In this document: one piece after another, positions 22,845 to 32,312 of the stretch | How positions within the stretch are numbered: the first letter of the stretch is position 1 | Layout of the letters: every line of letters begins with the position of its first letter | Assembly (NCBI RefSeq): GCF_004114425.1 | Contig: NZ_RDQF01000071.1 | Location: forward strand, 1 to 33,408 | Length of the DNA stretch: 33,408 bases | Direction: 5' to 3' | Source: Bradyrhizobium vignae | GTDB taxonomy: Bacteria; Pseudomonadota; Alphaproteobacteria; Rhizobiales; Xanthobacteraceae | Notes under the pieces: generated by a model | Told to the model about the DNA's origin: nothing | Database searches by the model: none | What the model saw: the letters and a program-made list of their open reading frames with translations, nothing else | Position numbers and translations under genes: made by a program

Positions 22845-24455
22845 CTATCCACGGCTTCCGAACAGGGACCGGTGATCCCGCAGGATCACCTGGGCGGCGT
22901 TGTGCCCGGGGGCGCCGGTGACGCCACCGCCGGGGTGGGCGCCGGAGCCGCAATGGTAGAGGCCCCTCAACGGCCCGCGATAGTCGGCGTGGCCCAGCAT
23001 CGGCCGCGCCGAGAACAGCTGGTTCAGCGTCAGCGCGCCGTGGAAGATGTCGCCTCCCAGCAGACCGAATTGCCGCTCGAGATCGAGCGGTGACAGGATC
23101 TGACGGCCGAGCACGCTCGCCGCAAAACCCGGCGCGTATTGATCCACCGTCGCGATCATGAGATCGGCGACCTCTTCACGATGGTCGTCCCACGACTTCC
23201 CACCGGGGAGCGTTGGTGCGACATGCTGACAGAACAGGCTCGCGACGTGTTTGCCGGCGGGCGCCAGCGTGTCGTCGAGCGTTGAGGGGATCAGCATCTC
23301 GACGACGGGCTCACGGCTCCAGCCCTGCGCCCGCGCATCGAGATAGGCGCGGTCCATGTAGTCGAGGGTCGGCGCCAGGATGATGCCGGAAGAGAGATGA
23401 TCGCCTTCGCCCGGCAGCGCCGTGAAGGAGGGCAGGCGGTCCAGCGCCACGTTCATGCGGAAGGTGCCGGAGCCGTTCTTCCAGTGCCGGATGCGAGCGA
23501 GGAAATCCGCAGGGAGAGCGTCGGCCGCGATCAGTCGCGTGTAGAGCAGCTTCGGATTGACGTTGGCCGCGATATATTTCGCGCGGATGCTAGCGCCGTT
23601 CTCCAGCGCGACGCCGACGGCGCGGTCGCGTTCGACGATGATCTCACGGACGCCGGCATCCGTTTCGATCACGACGCCGCGCTCGCGTGCCGCGCGCGCC
23701 ATCGCCTGCGTGATCGCGCCCATGCCGCCGATGGCGTGGCCCCAGACACCCTTCTTGCCGTTCACCTCGCCGAAGGCGTGATGCAGCATCACATAGGCCG
23801 AGCCGGGGGCGTAGGGGCTGGCATAGTTGCCGACGATGGCATCGAAGCCGAACAGCGCCTTGACCAGATCATGTTCGAAACGTTCGTCCAGCATTTCGCC
23901 GGCCGAACGGGTGAACAGATCGAGCAGGCTGCGGCTCTGTTCCAGCGTGAGGCCGCGCAGGATATTGGCGCTCTGCAGCGCGTTCACGGCCTCGCGGATC
24001 GCATTCGTGCCGAAGCCCTCGAGCAGGTTCGGCGGCGCGCGCAACACGAATTGCCTGAGCACGTCGGCGATGTCTTCCAGCTCGCGCGCGAAGCCGTCGA
24101 GAGCCTCCGCATCATGCGCGCTGAGCCGCGCCACCGAGGCTTTCGTCCGCCCCTCGCCGGTGAGGAGATGGCTGGCATCCGGCGCCGGCAGAAAATTCTG
24201 CGCGCGCCGTTCGACGATGCGCAGGCCTTGTTCCGCAAGATTCAAATCGCGGATCACCCGCGGATTGAGCAGGCTCACGGTATAAGCCGCGACCGAATTG
24301 CGAAAACCGGGGTGAAACTCCTCCGTGACCGCTGCGCCGCCGACCACCTTGCGACGCTCGACCACGCGCACCCGCAGGCCTGCCATCGCGAGATAGGCCG
24401 CACAGGTGAGGCCGTTATGGCCAGCGCCGATGATGATGACGTCGGTTTCGGTCAT
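22845..24455 (-). CDS. FAD-dependent oxidoreductase, phytoene-desaturase/PYROXD2-like
   Basis: A 536-residue flavoprotein of the CrtI-like amine oxidase superfamily. The N-terminal dinucleotide-binding motif is VIIIGAGHNGLTCAAYLAMAG (5-25) followed by a VVERR acidic end and VGGAAVTEE. The C-terminal FAD-contact region reads CGSGAHPGGGVTGAPGHNAA, typical of the NAD(P)/FAD-dependent group related to human PYROXD2 rather than to genuine carotenoid desaturases. No carotenoid gene is nearby, so a pigment role is not supported and the substrate is unknown. There is no signal peptide. The frame ends at the TAG near 22847. It is divergent from the fused aminopropyltransferase-like gene. Confidence 0.88.
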   Translation of the reverse strand: MTETDVIIIGAGHNGLTCAAYLAMAGLRVRVVERRKVVGGAAVTEEFHPGFRNSVAAYTVSLLNPRVIRDLNLAEQGLRIVERRAQNFLPAPDASHLLTGEGRTKASVARLSAHDAEALDGFARELEDIADVLRQFVLRAPPNLLEGFGTNAIREAVNALQSANILRGLTLEQSRSLLDLFTRSAGEMLDERFEHDLVKALFGFDAIVGNYASPYAPGSAYVMLHHAFGEVNGKKGVWGHAIGGMGAITQAMARAARERGVVIETDAGVREIIVERDRAVGVALENGASIRAKYIAANVNPKLLYTRLIAADALPADFLARIRHWKNGSGTFRMNVALDRLPSFTALPGEGDHLSSGIILAPTLDYMDRAYLDARAQGWSREPVVEMLIPSTLDDTLAPAGKHVASLFCQHVAPTLPGGKSWDDHREEVADLMIATVDQYAPGFAASVLGRQILSPLDLERQFGLLGGDIFHGALTLNQLFSARPMLGHADYRGPLRGLYHCGSGAHPGGGVTGAPGHNAAQVILRDHRSLFGSRG

Positions 24456-24467
24456 GATTTCCTTGGC

Positions 24468-24565
24468 GTCATTTCCGGGGCGATGCGCAGCATCGAACTA
24501 TCGTGCCGGCTCCGCACCGGAGAATCTCGAGGTTCCGTTCGCCTCTTCGAGGCGCCCCGGAACGA
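24468..24565. repeat. Palindromic intergenic repeat, copy 2 (CATTTCCGGGGCG type)
   Basis: GTCATTTCCGGGGCG (24468-24482) and CGCCCCGGAACGAC (ending 24565) are inverted arms. The core has GATGCGCAGCATCGAAC and GAATCTCGAG, shared with 5041-5140. It fills part of the gap between the two divergent genes. Confidence 0.85.
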
Positions 24566-24682
24566 CATCTCTACATCAAGCATTTCCCGCTGCAACATCA
24601 CGACACCCTTTGTTGCCCGTTCAGGCGCCTTGTGCTCCATTGCGCGCGTCCGGCGCCCGCCGGGTTTTGAGCCGGAGCTCCC

Positions 24683-26962
24683 ATGGATTCGATCGTGCAA
24701 CCCGCGGCCACGGAGCAGTCGTCTCCTTCGCGCAACCGGCTGCTGCTGGCGGTCTACACCGCCGCGATCTTCGTCAGCGCGCTGCTGCTGTTCTCGGTGC
24801 AGCCGCTGTTCACGAAGATGGTGCTGCCGCGGCTCGGCGGCTCGCCTGCGGTGTGGTCGGTGGCCATGGTGTTCTTCCAGTCGCTGTTGCTCGCCGGCTA
24901 CGCCTATGCACATCTGCTGATGCAGGTGAGGAACCGCATCGTTCCGGTGGCGGTGCATCTGGTGCTGCTGATCGCGGCCTTCGCCACGCTGCCGCTCGGC
25001 ATCGCCTCCGCCTATGGCGAGCCGCCCGCTTCGGGCTATGCGTTCTGGCTGCTCGGCCTGTTCGCGGTCTCGATCGGGCTGCCGTTCTTCGCGCTCGCGG
25101 CCAACAATCCGCTGCTGCAGGCCTGGTTCGTCCGCACCGGCCATCCCGCGGCCCACGATCCCTATTTCCTCTATGCCTCATCGAACATCGGTAGCTTCCT
25201 CGCGCTGCTGTCCTATCCGTTCGTGCTGGAGCCGATGTTCACGCTGCAGATGCAGAACCGGTTCTGGACCGGCGGCTATGGCCTGTTGATCCTTCTCATC
25301 GGCGCCTGCGGCGCGCTGTTGCTGCGTTCGCCCAAGTTGGCGGTGGCCGACGCGCTGGCGGAGGACGTGAATGCGCCCGCGCCCGGCCTCTTGACGCGGC
25401 TGCGCTGGATATTCCTCGCCGCAGTGCCGTCGGGCCTGCTCATCGCCGTCACCGCGCACATTTCGACCGACGTCGCGGCGGCGCCGCTGCTGTGGGTGCT
25501 GCCGCTCTCGCTGTACCTTTTGACCTGGGTCGTGGTGTTCCAGTCGCGGCCGTTATTGCCGCACAAATGGATGCTGATGCTCCAGCCGGTCGCGATCGCA
25601 GGCGTCGTCGTCCTGCTGGCCTTTGGCGGAGAGCAGAACCTGCTGCTGACGCTCGGCGGACATCAATTGTGCTTCTTCGTCATTGCCATGGCCTGTCACG
25701 GCGAATTGGCGCGGACGCGGCCGGCGGCCAGATATCTCACCGGGTTTTATGTGGCGCTGTCGTTCGGCGGCATGGTCGGCGGCCTGTTCGCTGGGCTCGT
25801 TGCGCCTTTCACGTTCACATGGATCGCCGAATATCCGATCCTGATCGCGCTCGCCGCGCTGTGCCGTCCGCCTGCGACCGAGCGGCTGGCGGGCATTGTG
25901 AGATGGTACTGGTTGGCGCTCGCCGCGCTCGCGGTAGCGCTCGTCGCGCCGTCGTACACCACGGGCGACCTCTCGACCTGGTTCGGGGATCATCGCGTCT
26001 GGGTCGCCGGCGCCGTCGGCGTGCTCGCCGCGCTGCTCGCGCTGATCCTCAATGCCGGTCGCTGGAAGATCTTTGCCACCGTCGCGCTCGCGCTGGCGTT
26101 GATCCGGGTTTATCCCGCAGACGAGGGCCGCGTCACGACGGTGCGCAGCTTCTTCGGCGTGCACAAGATCGTGGTGACGCCGGGCGGCTATTTCCACGTG
26201 CTCATGCACGGCACCACCATTCATGGCGCCGAGCGCTTTCGCAACGATGACGGCACGCCGGTCATCGGCCGGCCCGAGCCGATCACCTACTATCATCGGG
26301 ACGGTGGCATCGGTCAGGCCGTCAGCGCGATCCGCGAGCGCAAGGGCGCGCCGCTCAAGGTCGCCGCGATCGGGGTTGGCTCGGGCACGCTCGCCTGCGC
26401 TGCCGAGCGAGGGGAGAGCTGGACTTTCTTCGAGATCGACCAGTCCATGGTCGACGCCGCGCGTGACCCCAGGAATTTCCGCTACATATCGAGCTGCATG
26501 CCGGACATGAAGCCCGTGATCGGCGATGCGCGCCTCACCTTCGCCAAGGAGCCCGATGGCGCCTATGATCTCATCATCGTCGATGCCTATTCGTCCGATG
26601 CGATTCCGATCCATCTTGCGACCGAAGAGGCGATGAAGATCTACAAGGACAAGCTCGCGCCGCACGGCGCCGTGGTGATGCACGTCTCCAACCGGCATCT
26701 GGATCTCGAGACCGTCGTGGTCGGCATTGCCGACGCCAACGATCTCAAGAGCTGGGTCTTCAACGAGGATTCGGGCCGCGATTCCGACTACATCTTCTCG
26801 ACCGACGTCGTCATCTCCGCCCGGGAGGAGGCCGACATCGGCAGGCTCGCGTCCTCCAAGCAATGGGAGCAGACCGAAGCCGATGACAGGGTGCGGGTCT
26901 GGACCGACGACTATTCGAACATCCTGGGCGCGCTGTATCGGCGTTTAAGGGATGGGGAGTAG
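24683..26962 (+). CDS. Membrane-anchored spermidine-synthase-like protein
   Basis: The 759 residues combine about a dozen hydrophobic helices (about 20-475) with a C-terminal Rossmann methyltransferase-like domain (about 485-759). The latter carries VAAIGVGSGTLACAA, an acidic residue in FFEIDQSMV, IVDAYSSDAIPIHLAT and VMHVSNRHLDLE, the spermidine synthase pattern including the DxxSSDAIPxHLxT gate. This fits the known family of fused MFS-like/spermidine synthase proteins. The reaction is not established and may not be polyamine synthesis. The N-terminal half resembles a transporter fold but lacks an evident motif A. ATG 24683 follows GAGCTCCC. It is followed by a convergent glycerophosphodiesterase. 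Confidence 0.88.
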   Translation: MDSIVQPAATEQSSPSRNRLLLAVYTAAIFVSALLLFSVQPLFTKMVLPRLGGSPAVWSVAMVFFQSLLLAGYAYAHLLMQVRNRIVPVAVHLVLLIAAFATLPLGIASAYGEPPASGYAFWLLGLFAVSIGLPFFALAANNPLLQAWFVRTGHPAAHDPYFLYASSNIGSFLALLSYPFVLEPMFTLQMQNRFWTGGYGLLILLIGACGALLLRSPKLAVADALAEDVNAPAPGLLTRLRWIFLAAVPSGLLIAVTAHISTDVAAAPLLWVLPLSLYLLTWVVVFQSRPLLPHKWMLMLQPVAIAGVVVLLAFGGEQNLLLTLGGHQLCFFVIAMACHGELARTRPAARYLTGFYVALSFGGMVGGLFAGLVAPFTFTWIAEYPILIALAALCRPPATERLAGIVRWYWLALAALAVALVAPSYTTGDLSTWFGDHRVWVAGAVGVLAALLALILNAGRWKIFATVALALALIRVYPADEGRVTTVRSFFGVHKIVVTPGGYFHVLMHGTTIHGAERFRNDDGTPVIGRPEPITYYHRDGGIGQAVSAIRERKGAPLKVAAIGVGSGTLACAAERGESWTFFEIDQSMVDAARDPRNFRYISSCMPDMKPVIGDARLTFAKEPDGAYDLIIVDAYSSDAIPIHLATEEAMKIYKDKLAPHGAVVMHVSNRHLDLETVVVGIADANDLKSWVFNEDSGRDSDYIFSTDVVISAREEADIGRLASSKQWEQTEADDRVRVWTDDYSNILGALYRRLRDGE

Positions 26963-26980
26963 AGCTCGCGGCTCGAGTGA

Positions 26981-27039
26981 TCTCGTGCCCCCGCTCTTCG
27001 TCGCGTCATTTCATGCCGCGCCGCGCCCGGGACACGAGA
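26981..27039. terminator. Convergent hairpin between two genes
   Basis: TCTCGTG (26981-26987) pairs with CACGAGA (27033-27039), with CCC/GGG extending the stem past a bulge. The arm resembles the end of the 14861 repeat. It lies between the plus-strand fusion gene and the minus-strand glycerophosphodiesterase, so a bidirectional terminator role is plausible. Confidence 0.45.
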
Positions 27040-27045
27040 CTGGTT

Positions 27046-28041
27046 CTAAGGCGCCACCGGCGTCCCCGCCGGCAATGCGATTCCCCTCTCGCCGGCAACC
27101 TGCCGCAGCAGGTCCGGCCTGTCCGAGATGATCCCATCGACGCCGAGCTCGATCATGCGCGCCATGTCGTCTCGCTTGTTCACCGTCCAGACCACGACGC
27201 GCAGCCCGAGCGCGTGAGCCTCCGAGACGAGCGCGGCGGTCACATCGCCGAAATAGGGCGACCAGATCGCGCCGCCCGCAGCCTTGATCGTCCGTGGCAG
27301 CGAGCGGCCGTGATCGGCCGGATTGAAGCCGGCCGTCCAGTTCGTCGCCTTGTCGAGCGCCACCGTCTGGCCTGTGCCGCGCTGGAGCGTCAGGTACACG
27401 GTTGGAATCGTGGGCGCCTGCCGCTGGACGAGCTGCAGGGTCCTCCAGTCGAACGACTGGACCATCACGCGATCGGAAAATCCTTCGGTCTCGATCACCC
27501 CGAGCAGCTTTGCGACGAAGGCCGCCGGATCTGGCGCTTCGTCCGGATGGTTCGGATCGATCTTGGTCTCGATGTTGAAGCGGACCTGCGTGTTGCCGGA
27601 CTTGCGCACCACCAAGAACAGCTCGCGCAGGGTGGGAATGCGCGTTCCCGGCACCGCACGCTGGTCGGGGAATTGTTTCGCATAGGCGCTGTCCGGCCGG
27701 ATCTGGCCGACGTCATAGGTCCTGACCTCGTCGAGCCGCAGTCTTACGAAAGGCGTGCCGGGCGGAGTGATGTAGGCTCCATCGGAGCTGCGTGCGAGAT
27801 CCGGATTGAGCCCGCGCTCATGCGAGATGACGATTTCGCCATCGGCAGTGACGCCGACGTCGAGCTCCAGCGTGTCGACGCCCATCGACAGCGCGTTGGC
27901 GAAGGCGGGCAGGGTGTTTTCCGGCAACAGCGCCCGCCCGCCGCGATGCGCCTCGAGGTCGAAGGCCACATCAGCTCCCATGGCCGGTCCCGCTATCAGA
28001 ATCCAGAGCACAGTCGGAATGATCGTGGCACGTGACGGCAT
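27046..28041 (-). CDS. Glycerophosphodiester phosphodiesterase (exported)
   Basis: It hydrolyses glycerophosphodiesters to glycerol-3-phosphate and an alcohol, a phospholipid salvage step. The 331 residues have a signal peptide (1 to about 22, cleavage after AGPAMG or AMGA) and the GDPD catalytic set: HRGG (His32), PENT (Glu41), LELDV (Glu59, Asp61), and ISHE (His74). It continues through IETKID, MVQSFDW and VVVWTVNKRDDM to GVDGIISDRPDLL. This is the longer periplasmic GlpQ-like form. A periplasmic location is inferred from the signal peptide. The start ATG 28041 fits the signal peptide. Confidence 0.92.
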   Translation of the reverse strand: MPSRATIIPTVLWILIAGPAMGADVAFDLEAHRGGRALLPENTLPAFANALSMGVDTLELDVGVTADGEIVISHERGLNPDLARSSDGAYITPPGTPFVRLRLDEVRTYDVGQIRPDSAYAKQFPDQRAVPGTRIPTLRELFLVVRKSGNTQVRFNIETKIDPNHPDEAPDPAAFVAKLLGVIETEGFSDRVMVQSFDWRTLQLVQRQAPTIPTVYLTLQRGTGQTVALDKATNWTAGFNPADHGRSLPRTIKAAGGAIWSPYFGDVTAALVSEAHALGLRVVVWTVNKRDDMARMIELGVDGIISDRPDLLRQVAGERGIALPAGTPVAP

Positions 28042-28079
28042 GGTGCCTCGGCCGGCGAGGGCGGTTGATGGCAGTCGCG

Positions 28080-28853
28080 TCAGTTCTGATAGTAATAGCC
28101 GCGCGGCTGATAATATTGCCGGGGCTGCGGCTGATAGTAGCCCTGCTGGCCGTAGCCTTGATTGTAATATGGCTGCGGCTGCTGCTGATAGACCTGCGCG
28201 TCATAAAGCGGGCGGCTTGCCGAGCGCGGCGCGGGATAGCGGGCGCCGGTGTCGCTGCCGTCGGCCGGATAGATGTAGTTGTCGTCCTGCGGCATGTAGC
28301 GGCGCGCGGGCTGCGCCGGCGGCGCCAGGTTCACGGGATCGCCCGTGGTCGCGTATTGCTCTTCGGCCGGTTGCGCTGCGCGGGCCACGGCATTGCGGCC
28401 GCGCGGATTGCGCGCCAGCGCCACCTGCGCCGAGCCGGTCAGCGTCACCGTGGTGTTGAGCACGCCCTGCTGCTGCACCAGGGCATAGAGCGTCGAGGCG
28501 TTCTGCCGCGACAGCCGCACGCAGCCATGGGAGGCGGGCGTGCCGAGACGGCTGACCGAATCCGTGCCGTGGATGGCGTGCCCGACCTTGGTGAAGAAGA
28601 TCGAATGCGGCATCGGCGCGTCGTCGAATTCCTTGGAGAAATGATCCTCCTCCATGCGGAAGGCGCGGAAGGCACCGTTCGGCGTTTCGCGCGAGGGGAT
28701 GCCGGTCGATACCGGCCAGTGATAGCGCGCCACGCCGTCCACGGCGACGGTCATCTGCTGATTGTCCTTGTCGATGGTGATCTCGACCTTGGCCTGCGCG
28801 GTGCCCGCGCTCAAAAGCATCAGGGAAGTGAAAGCGATAAAAAATGAACGCAT
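28080..28853 (-). CDS. L,D-transpeptidase (YkuD) with Tyr/Gln-rich tail
   Basis: It is a periplasmic L,D-transpeptidase-type protein that can crosslink peptidoglycan or attach proteins to it. I placed the start at ATG 28853 (MRSFFIAFTSLMLLSAG, signal peptide with cleavage after AQA near 21), because the upstream extension of the open frame has no signal or domain character. GAGAG precedes it. The YkuD domain (about 22-150) shows HAIHGTDS and SHGCVRLS, with Cys111 as the catalytic cysteine. Residues from about 155 onward are a low-complexity tail, changing to Gln, Tyr and Pro repeats. The tail is the odd part and may be a wall-binding or cohesive segment. Confidence 0.9.
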   Translation of the reverse strand: MRSFFIAFTSLMLLSAGTAQAKVEITIDKDNQQMTVAVDGVARYHWPVSTGIPSRETPNGAFRAFRMEEDHFSKEFDDAPMPHSIFFTKVGHAIHGTDSVSRLGTPASHGCVRLSRQNASTLYALVQQQGVLNTTVTLTGSAQVALARNPRGRNAVARAAQPAEEQYATTGDPVNLAPPAQPARRYMPQDDNYIYPADGSDTGARYPAPRSASRPLYDAQVYQQQPQPYYNQGYGQQGYYQPQPRQYYQPRGYYYQN

Positions 28854-29152
28854 CTGACTCTCGGCCTCCGGCCTGTTCACGCTAGCGCCGCGGCTCTCCG
28901 TCCCCGGCGTGCAATATGCCTGCAATCCGGCTTTCGTTCCAGCGGCCTGCCCGCCATCGTTAACGTGATGTCCGACGTAAGCAAGGCCGCTTTGTGCCGC
29001 GCCGCCAGCTGCGATGCTGACATTTTCGAGAGCGGACATGCGTTCACATCGCCGACAATTCGTCACAAAGGCGCAACCATTTGGCCGCCCGGTGCGTTGA
29101 TGATGACCTGCCGATTGGCGGCTTCGCCGCCGCTTTTGCCATTGGACTGAAG

Positions 29153-29473
29153 ATGAACAAAGCCCGTGTCAACGCCGCCGTCCTGCCGGCCGGCTTCCCC
29201 GTCCGCATGCTGTTCGCAGCTGCCGCCCTTCTCGCGCTATCGTGCTTGCCGCAAGCCGGTCACGCGCAGGGCATCGTGCGCGGTGCCCAGGAAGGATCCT
29301 ATGAGGGCAACCGGATCGCCGGTCCCGTGGGGGGCGTGGTGGGTGGCGCCGTCGGCGCCGGTGTCGGCGGCGCCGTAGGTGCGGTGGAGGGCGTGTTCGG
29401 CATTCCGCACCGTCACTATCGCCACTGCCGTGGCTATTATGACGGCTACCATCGCTTCCACTGTTACCGGTGA
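29153..29473 (+). CDS. Exported glycine-zipper protein, 106 aa
   Basis: From ATG 29153 the frame encodes 106 residues: a basic start, a long hydrophobic signal (about 18-34) ending AGHAQG, a glycine zipper GGVVGGAVGAGVGGAVGAV (60-78), and a His/Tyr/Arg/Cys-rich C-terminus (HRHYRHCRGYYDGYHRF). It looks like a small envelope protein. Glycine zippers of this type are often membrane-inserting or self-associating, though function here is unknown. It is divergent from the L,D-transpeptidase gene, with a 299-nt shared upstream region where no clear promoter could be assigned. Confidence 0.75.
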   Translation: MNKARVNAAVLPAGFPVRMLFAAAALLALSCLPQAGHAQGIVRGAQEGSYEGNRIAGPVGGVVGGAVGAGVGGAVGAVEGVFGIPHRHYRHCRGYYDGYHRFHCYR

Positions 29474-29480
29474 CGACCTC

Positions 29481-29515
29481 GTAGCCCGAATTACGCAGAG
29501 CTCTATCCGGGCTAG
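29481..29515. terminator. Hairpin between convergent genes
   Basis: TAGCCCG (29482-29488) and CGGGCTA (29508-29514) form a 7-bp stem between the stop of the glycine-zipper gene and the ABC permease stop. It probably acts as a terminator for one or both, although no long T-run is present. Confidence 0.5.
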
Positions 29516-29520
29516 GCGGG

Positions 29521-30278
29521 TCAATTCTTCAGCCGATACCCCGTGCGGAAAATCCACCAGATCACGATCAGGCAGATCACCAGGAACGCCAGCGTCATGC
29601 CGACGCTGACGGAGACGCTGACGTCGGCGATCTCGTAGAAGCTCCAGCGGAAGCCCGAGACCAGATAGACGACCGGATTGAGCAGCGCGACCGTGCGCCA
29701 GCCCGTCGGCAGCATGTCGATGGAATAGAAGCTTCCGCCGAGGAAGGTCAGCGGCGTCACCACCAGCATCGGGATCATCTGCAGCTTCTCGAATCCGTCG
29801 GCCCAGATGCCGATGATGAACCCGAACAGGCTGAACGTCACCGCCGTCAGCACCAGGAAGGTCAGCATCCAGACCGGATGATGGATGTGCAGCGGCACGA
29901 ACAGCCCGGCCGTCGCCAGGATGATCAGGCCCAAGATGATCGACTTGGTCGCGGCCGCGCCGACATAGCCGAGCACGATCTCGAAATAGGAGATCGGTGC
30001 CGACAGGATCTCGTAGATCGTGCCGGTGAATTTCGGGAAGTAGATGCCGAACGAGGCGTTGGCGATGCTCTGCGTCAGCACCGAGAGCATGATCAGGCCC
30101 GGCACGATGAAGGTGCCGTAGCTGACGCCCTCGACCTGGCTGATGCGCGAGCCGATCGCGGCGCCGAACACCACGAAATAGAGCGAGGTGGAGACCACAG
30201 GCGAGACGATGCTTTGCAGCAGCGTGCGCCAGGTGCGCGCCATTTCGAACAGATAGATGGCGCGGATGGCGCGGTGAT

Positions 30279-30282
<4 letters not shown>
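29521..30282 (-). CDS. ABC-2 type exporter permease (YadH-like)
   Basis: An inner-membrane permease that pairs with the upstream ATPase. From ATG 30282 (MNHRAIRAIYLFEMARTW) it has 253 residues and about six hydrophobic helices, with an ABC-2 signature around FIVPGLIMLSVLTQSIANASFG and LTPLTFLGGSFYSIDMLPTGW. It resembles E. coli YadH closely, including the NPVVYLVSGFRW segment. The frame opens further upstream inside the ATPase gene, but the 4-nt ATGA overlap with the ATPase stop fixes the start. The transported substrate is unknown. Confidence 0.92.
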
Positions 30283-31202
<920 letters not shown>

Positions 31203-31491
31203 GATGGCCGCAAGGCTAAGAAGCAAAGGCTGGGGAGGGGAGGCTGGAACCTGCCGGGAAGGGCCGGTCAGCGGAGCCCTGAGATAGGAATGTCCTTGCC
31301 GCGTCGCAATTGGCCGGAGAAAAATGGTCTCAAAACGGGCCGTTGAGTGGCGGGTTTCGGGCAAGTGTTGCGCAACCGCCACGGGCTGCCGCTAAGATTG
31401 TCGCTCACGCGGCTCTTTGTTGCGTCTGCGAGCAGGCCATGGCTACGATTCCGGCCTATCGCAAAGCGTATCCTCTCCAAGGAAAACACCG

Positions 31492-32211
31492 ATGAGACCG
31501 AACGGCCGTCACACCGTCGGCGCCAGCCAGTTGTCCGCCCTCCGTGTTTGGGCGGTAGGCCTGCTCCTGCTGTCAGCTGTTGCCATCAGCCCGACCACCG
31601 CCAAGGCCGCGCCGAGCCAGGCCGCGGTGGCGACCACGCATGTCTACCTGCTCCGTGGCGTGCTCAACATCTTCTCGCTCGGGCTCGACACGATCGGCGC
31701 GCGGCTTCAGGCGCAGGGCATCCCGGTGACCGTCGCCAACTTCGTTTCCTGGTCCTCGCTCGCCGATGAAGCGGCAGCTGCCTACAAGGCCGGCCGGCTC
31801 AAGACGATTATCCTGGTCGGCCATTCCTCCGGTGCGACCGCGCTGCCGGACATGATCGCCAAGCTCAACCAGCTCGGCGTGCCCGTGAAGCTCGCGATCG
31901 GCCTCGATTCCGTCTTCAAGACCAAGCTCTCGAGCGGCGCCGAGCGCTACATCAACATCTATATCGGCGATGGTCCGGGCGAGCCGGTGCGGGCTGCAGC
32001 GGGTTTCCGCGGCAAGCTCGACAATGTCGACGTCCGCGGCACCGGCGTTGGCCATATCTCGATCGACAAGAACGAGGCGATCCAGCGCCGTGTCATCGCC
32101 GAGATCGACGCCGCGATCATGCGCTCGCGCGCCCCGGCTGCTCCCGTCGCCGAACCCGGCGCGCCGCGGCAGGCCCGGTCGGCGGCGGCCGCTGCGCCGG
32201 CGAGGAACTAG
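31492..32211 (+). CDS. Exported alpha/beta-hydrolase-like protein, first of a pair
   Basis: I do not recognise a named family. From ATG 31492 (preceded by AAGGAAA) it has 239 residues: signal peptide (about 1-40, hydrophobic core 20-32), then a hydrolase-like core with VYLLRGVLNIFSLGLD, the nucleophile elbow VGHSSG (Ser112), GLDS (Asp139), and VGHISI (His188). These three could form a serine-hydrolase triad. The tail is Ala/Pro-rich. It is clearly related to the next gene, sharing the YL.RG..IFS.G.D segment, GFRG and the H-I-x-I-x-K region. No membrane span besides the signal is seen. Confidence 0.72.
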   Translation: MRPNGRHTVGASQLSALRVWAVGLLLLSAVAISPTTAKAAPSQAAVATTHVYLLRGVLNIFSLGLDTIGARLQAQGIPVTVANFVSWSSLADEAAAAYKAGRLKTIILVGHSSGATALPDMIAKLNQLGVPVKLAIGLDSVFKTKLSSGAERYINIYIGDGPGEPVRAAAGFRGKLDNVDVRGTGVGHISIDKNEAIQRRVIAEIDAAIMRSRAPAAPVAEPGAPRQARSAAAAAPARN

Positions 32212-32312
32212 TCTCGCACGACAAGACTTCGGCGCCGCAAAATCCGCCAATTTTGCGGTCATGAACTACCGCAGGGGAGGCAATCGTCTCCGGTGGTGGG
32301 ACTTCTGGACTG

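Noticed and set aside
22687..22853. DnaA-like boxes as a chromosome origin
   Set aside because: Most boxes deviate from the consensus, no AT-rich unwinding region or dnaA/hemE neighbour is present.
22845..24455. Carotenoid phytoene desaturase
   Set aside because: The C-terminal motif fits the PYROXD2-like group better, and no other carotenoid gene is nearby.
23397..24920. 507-codon plus-strand ORF across the oxidoreductase and the next gene
   Set aside because: It runs through a real minus-strand gene, the intergenic repeat, and another frame of the fused gene.
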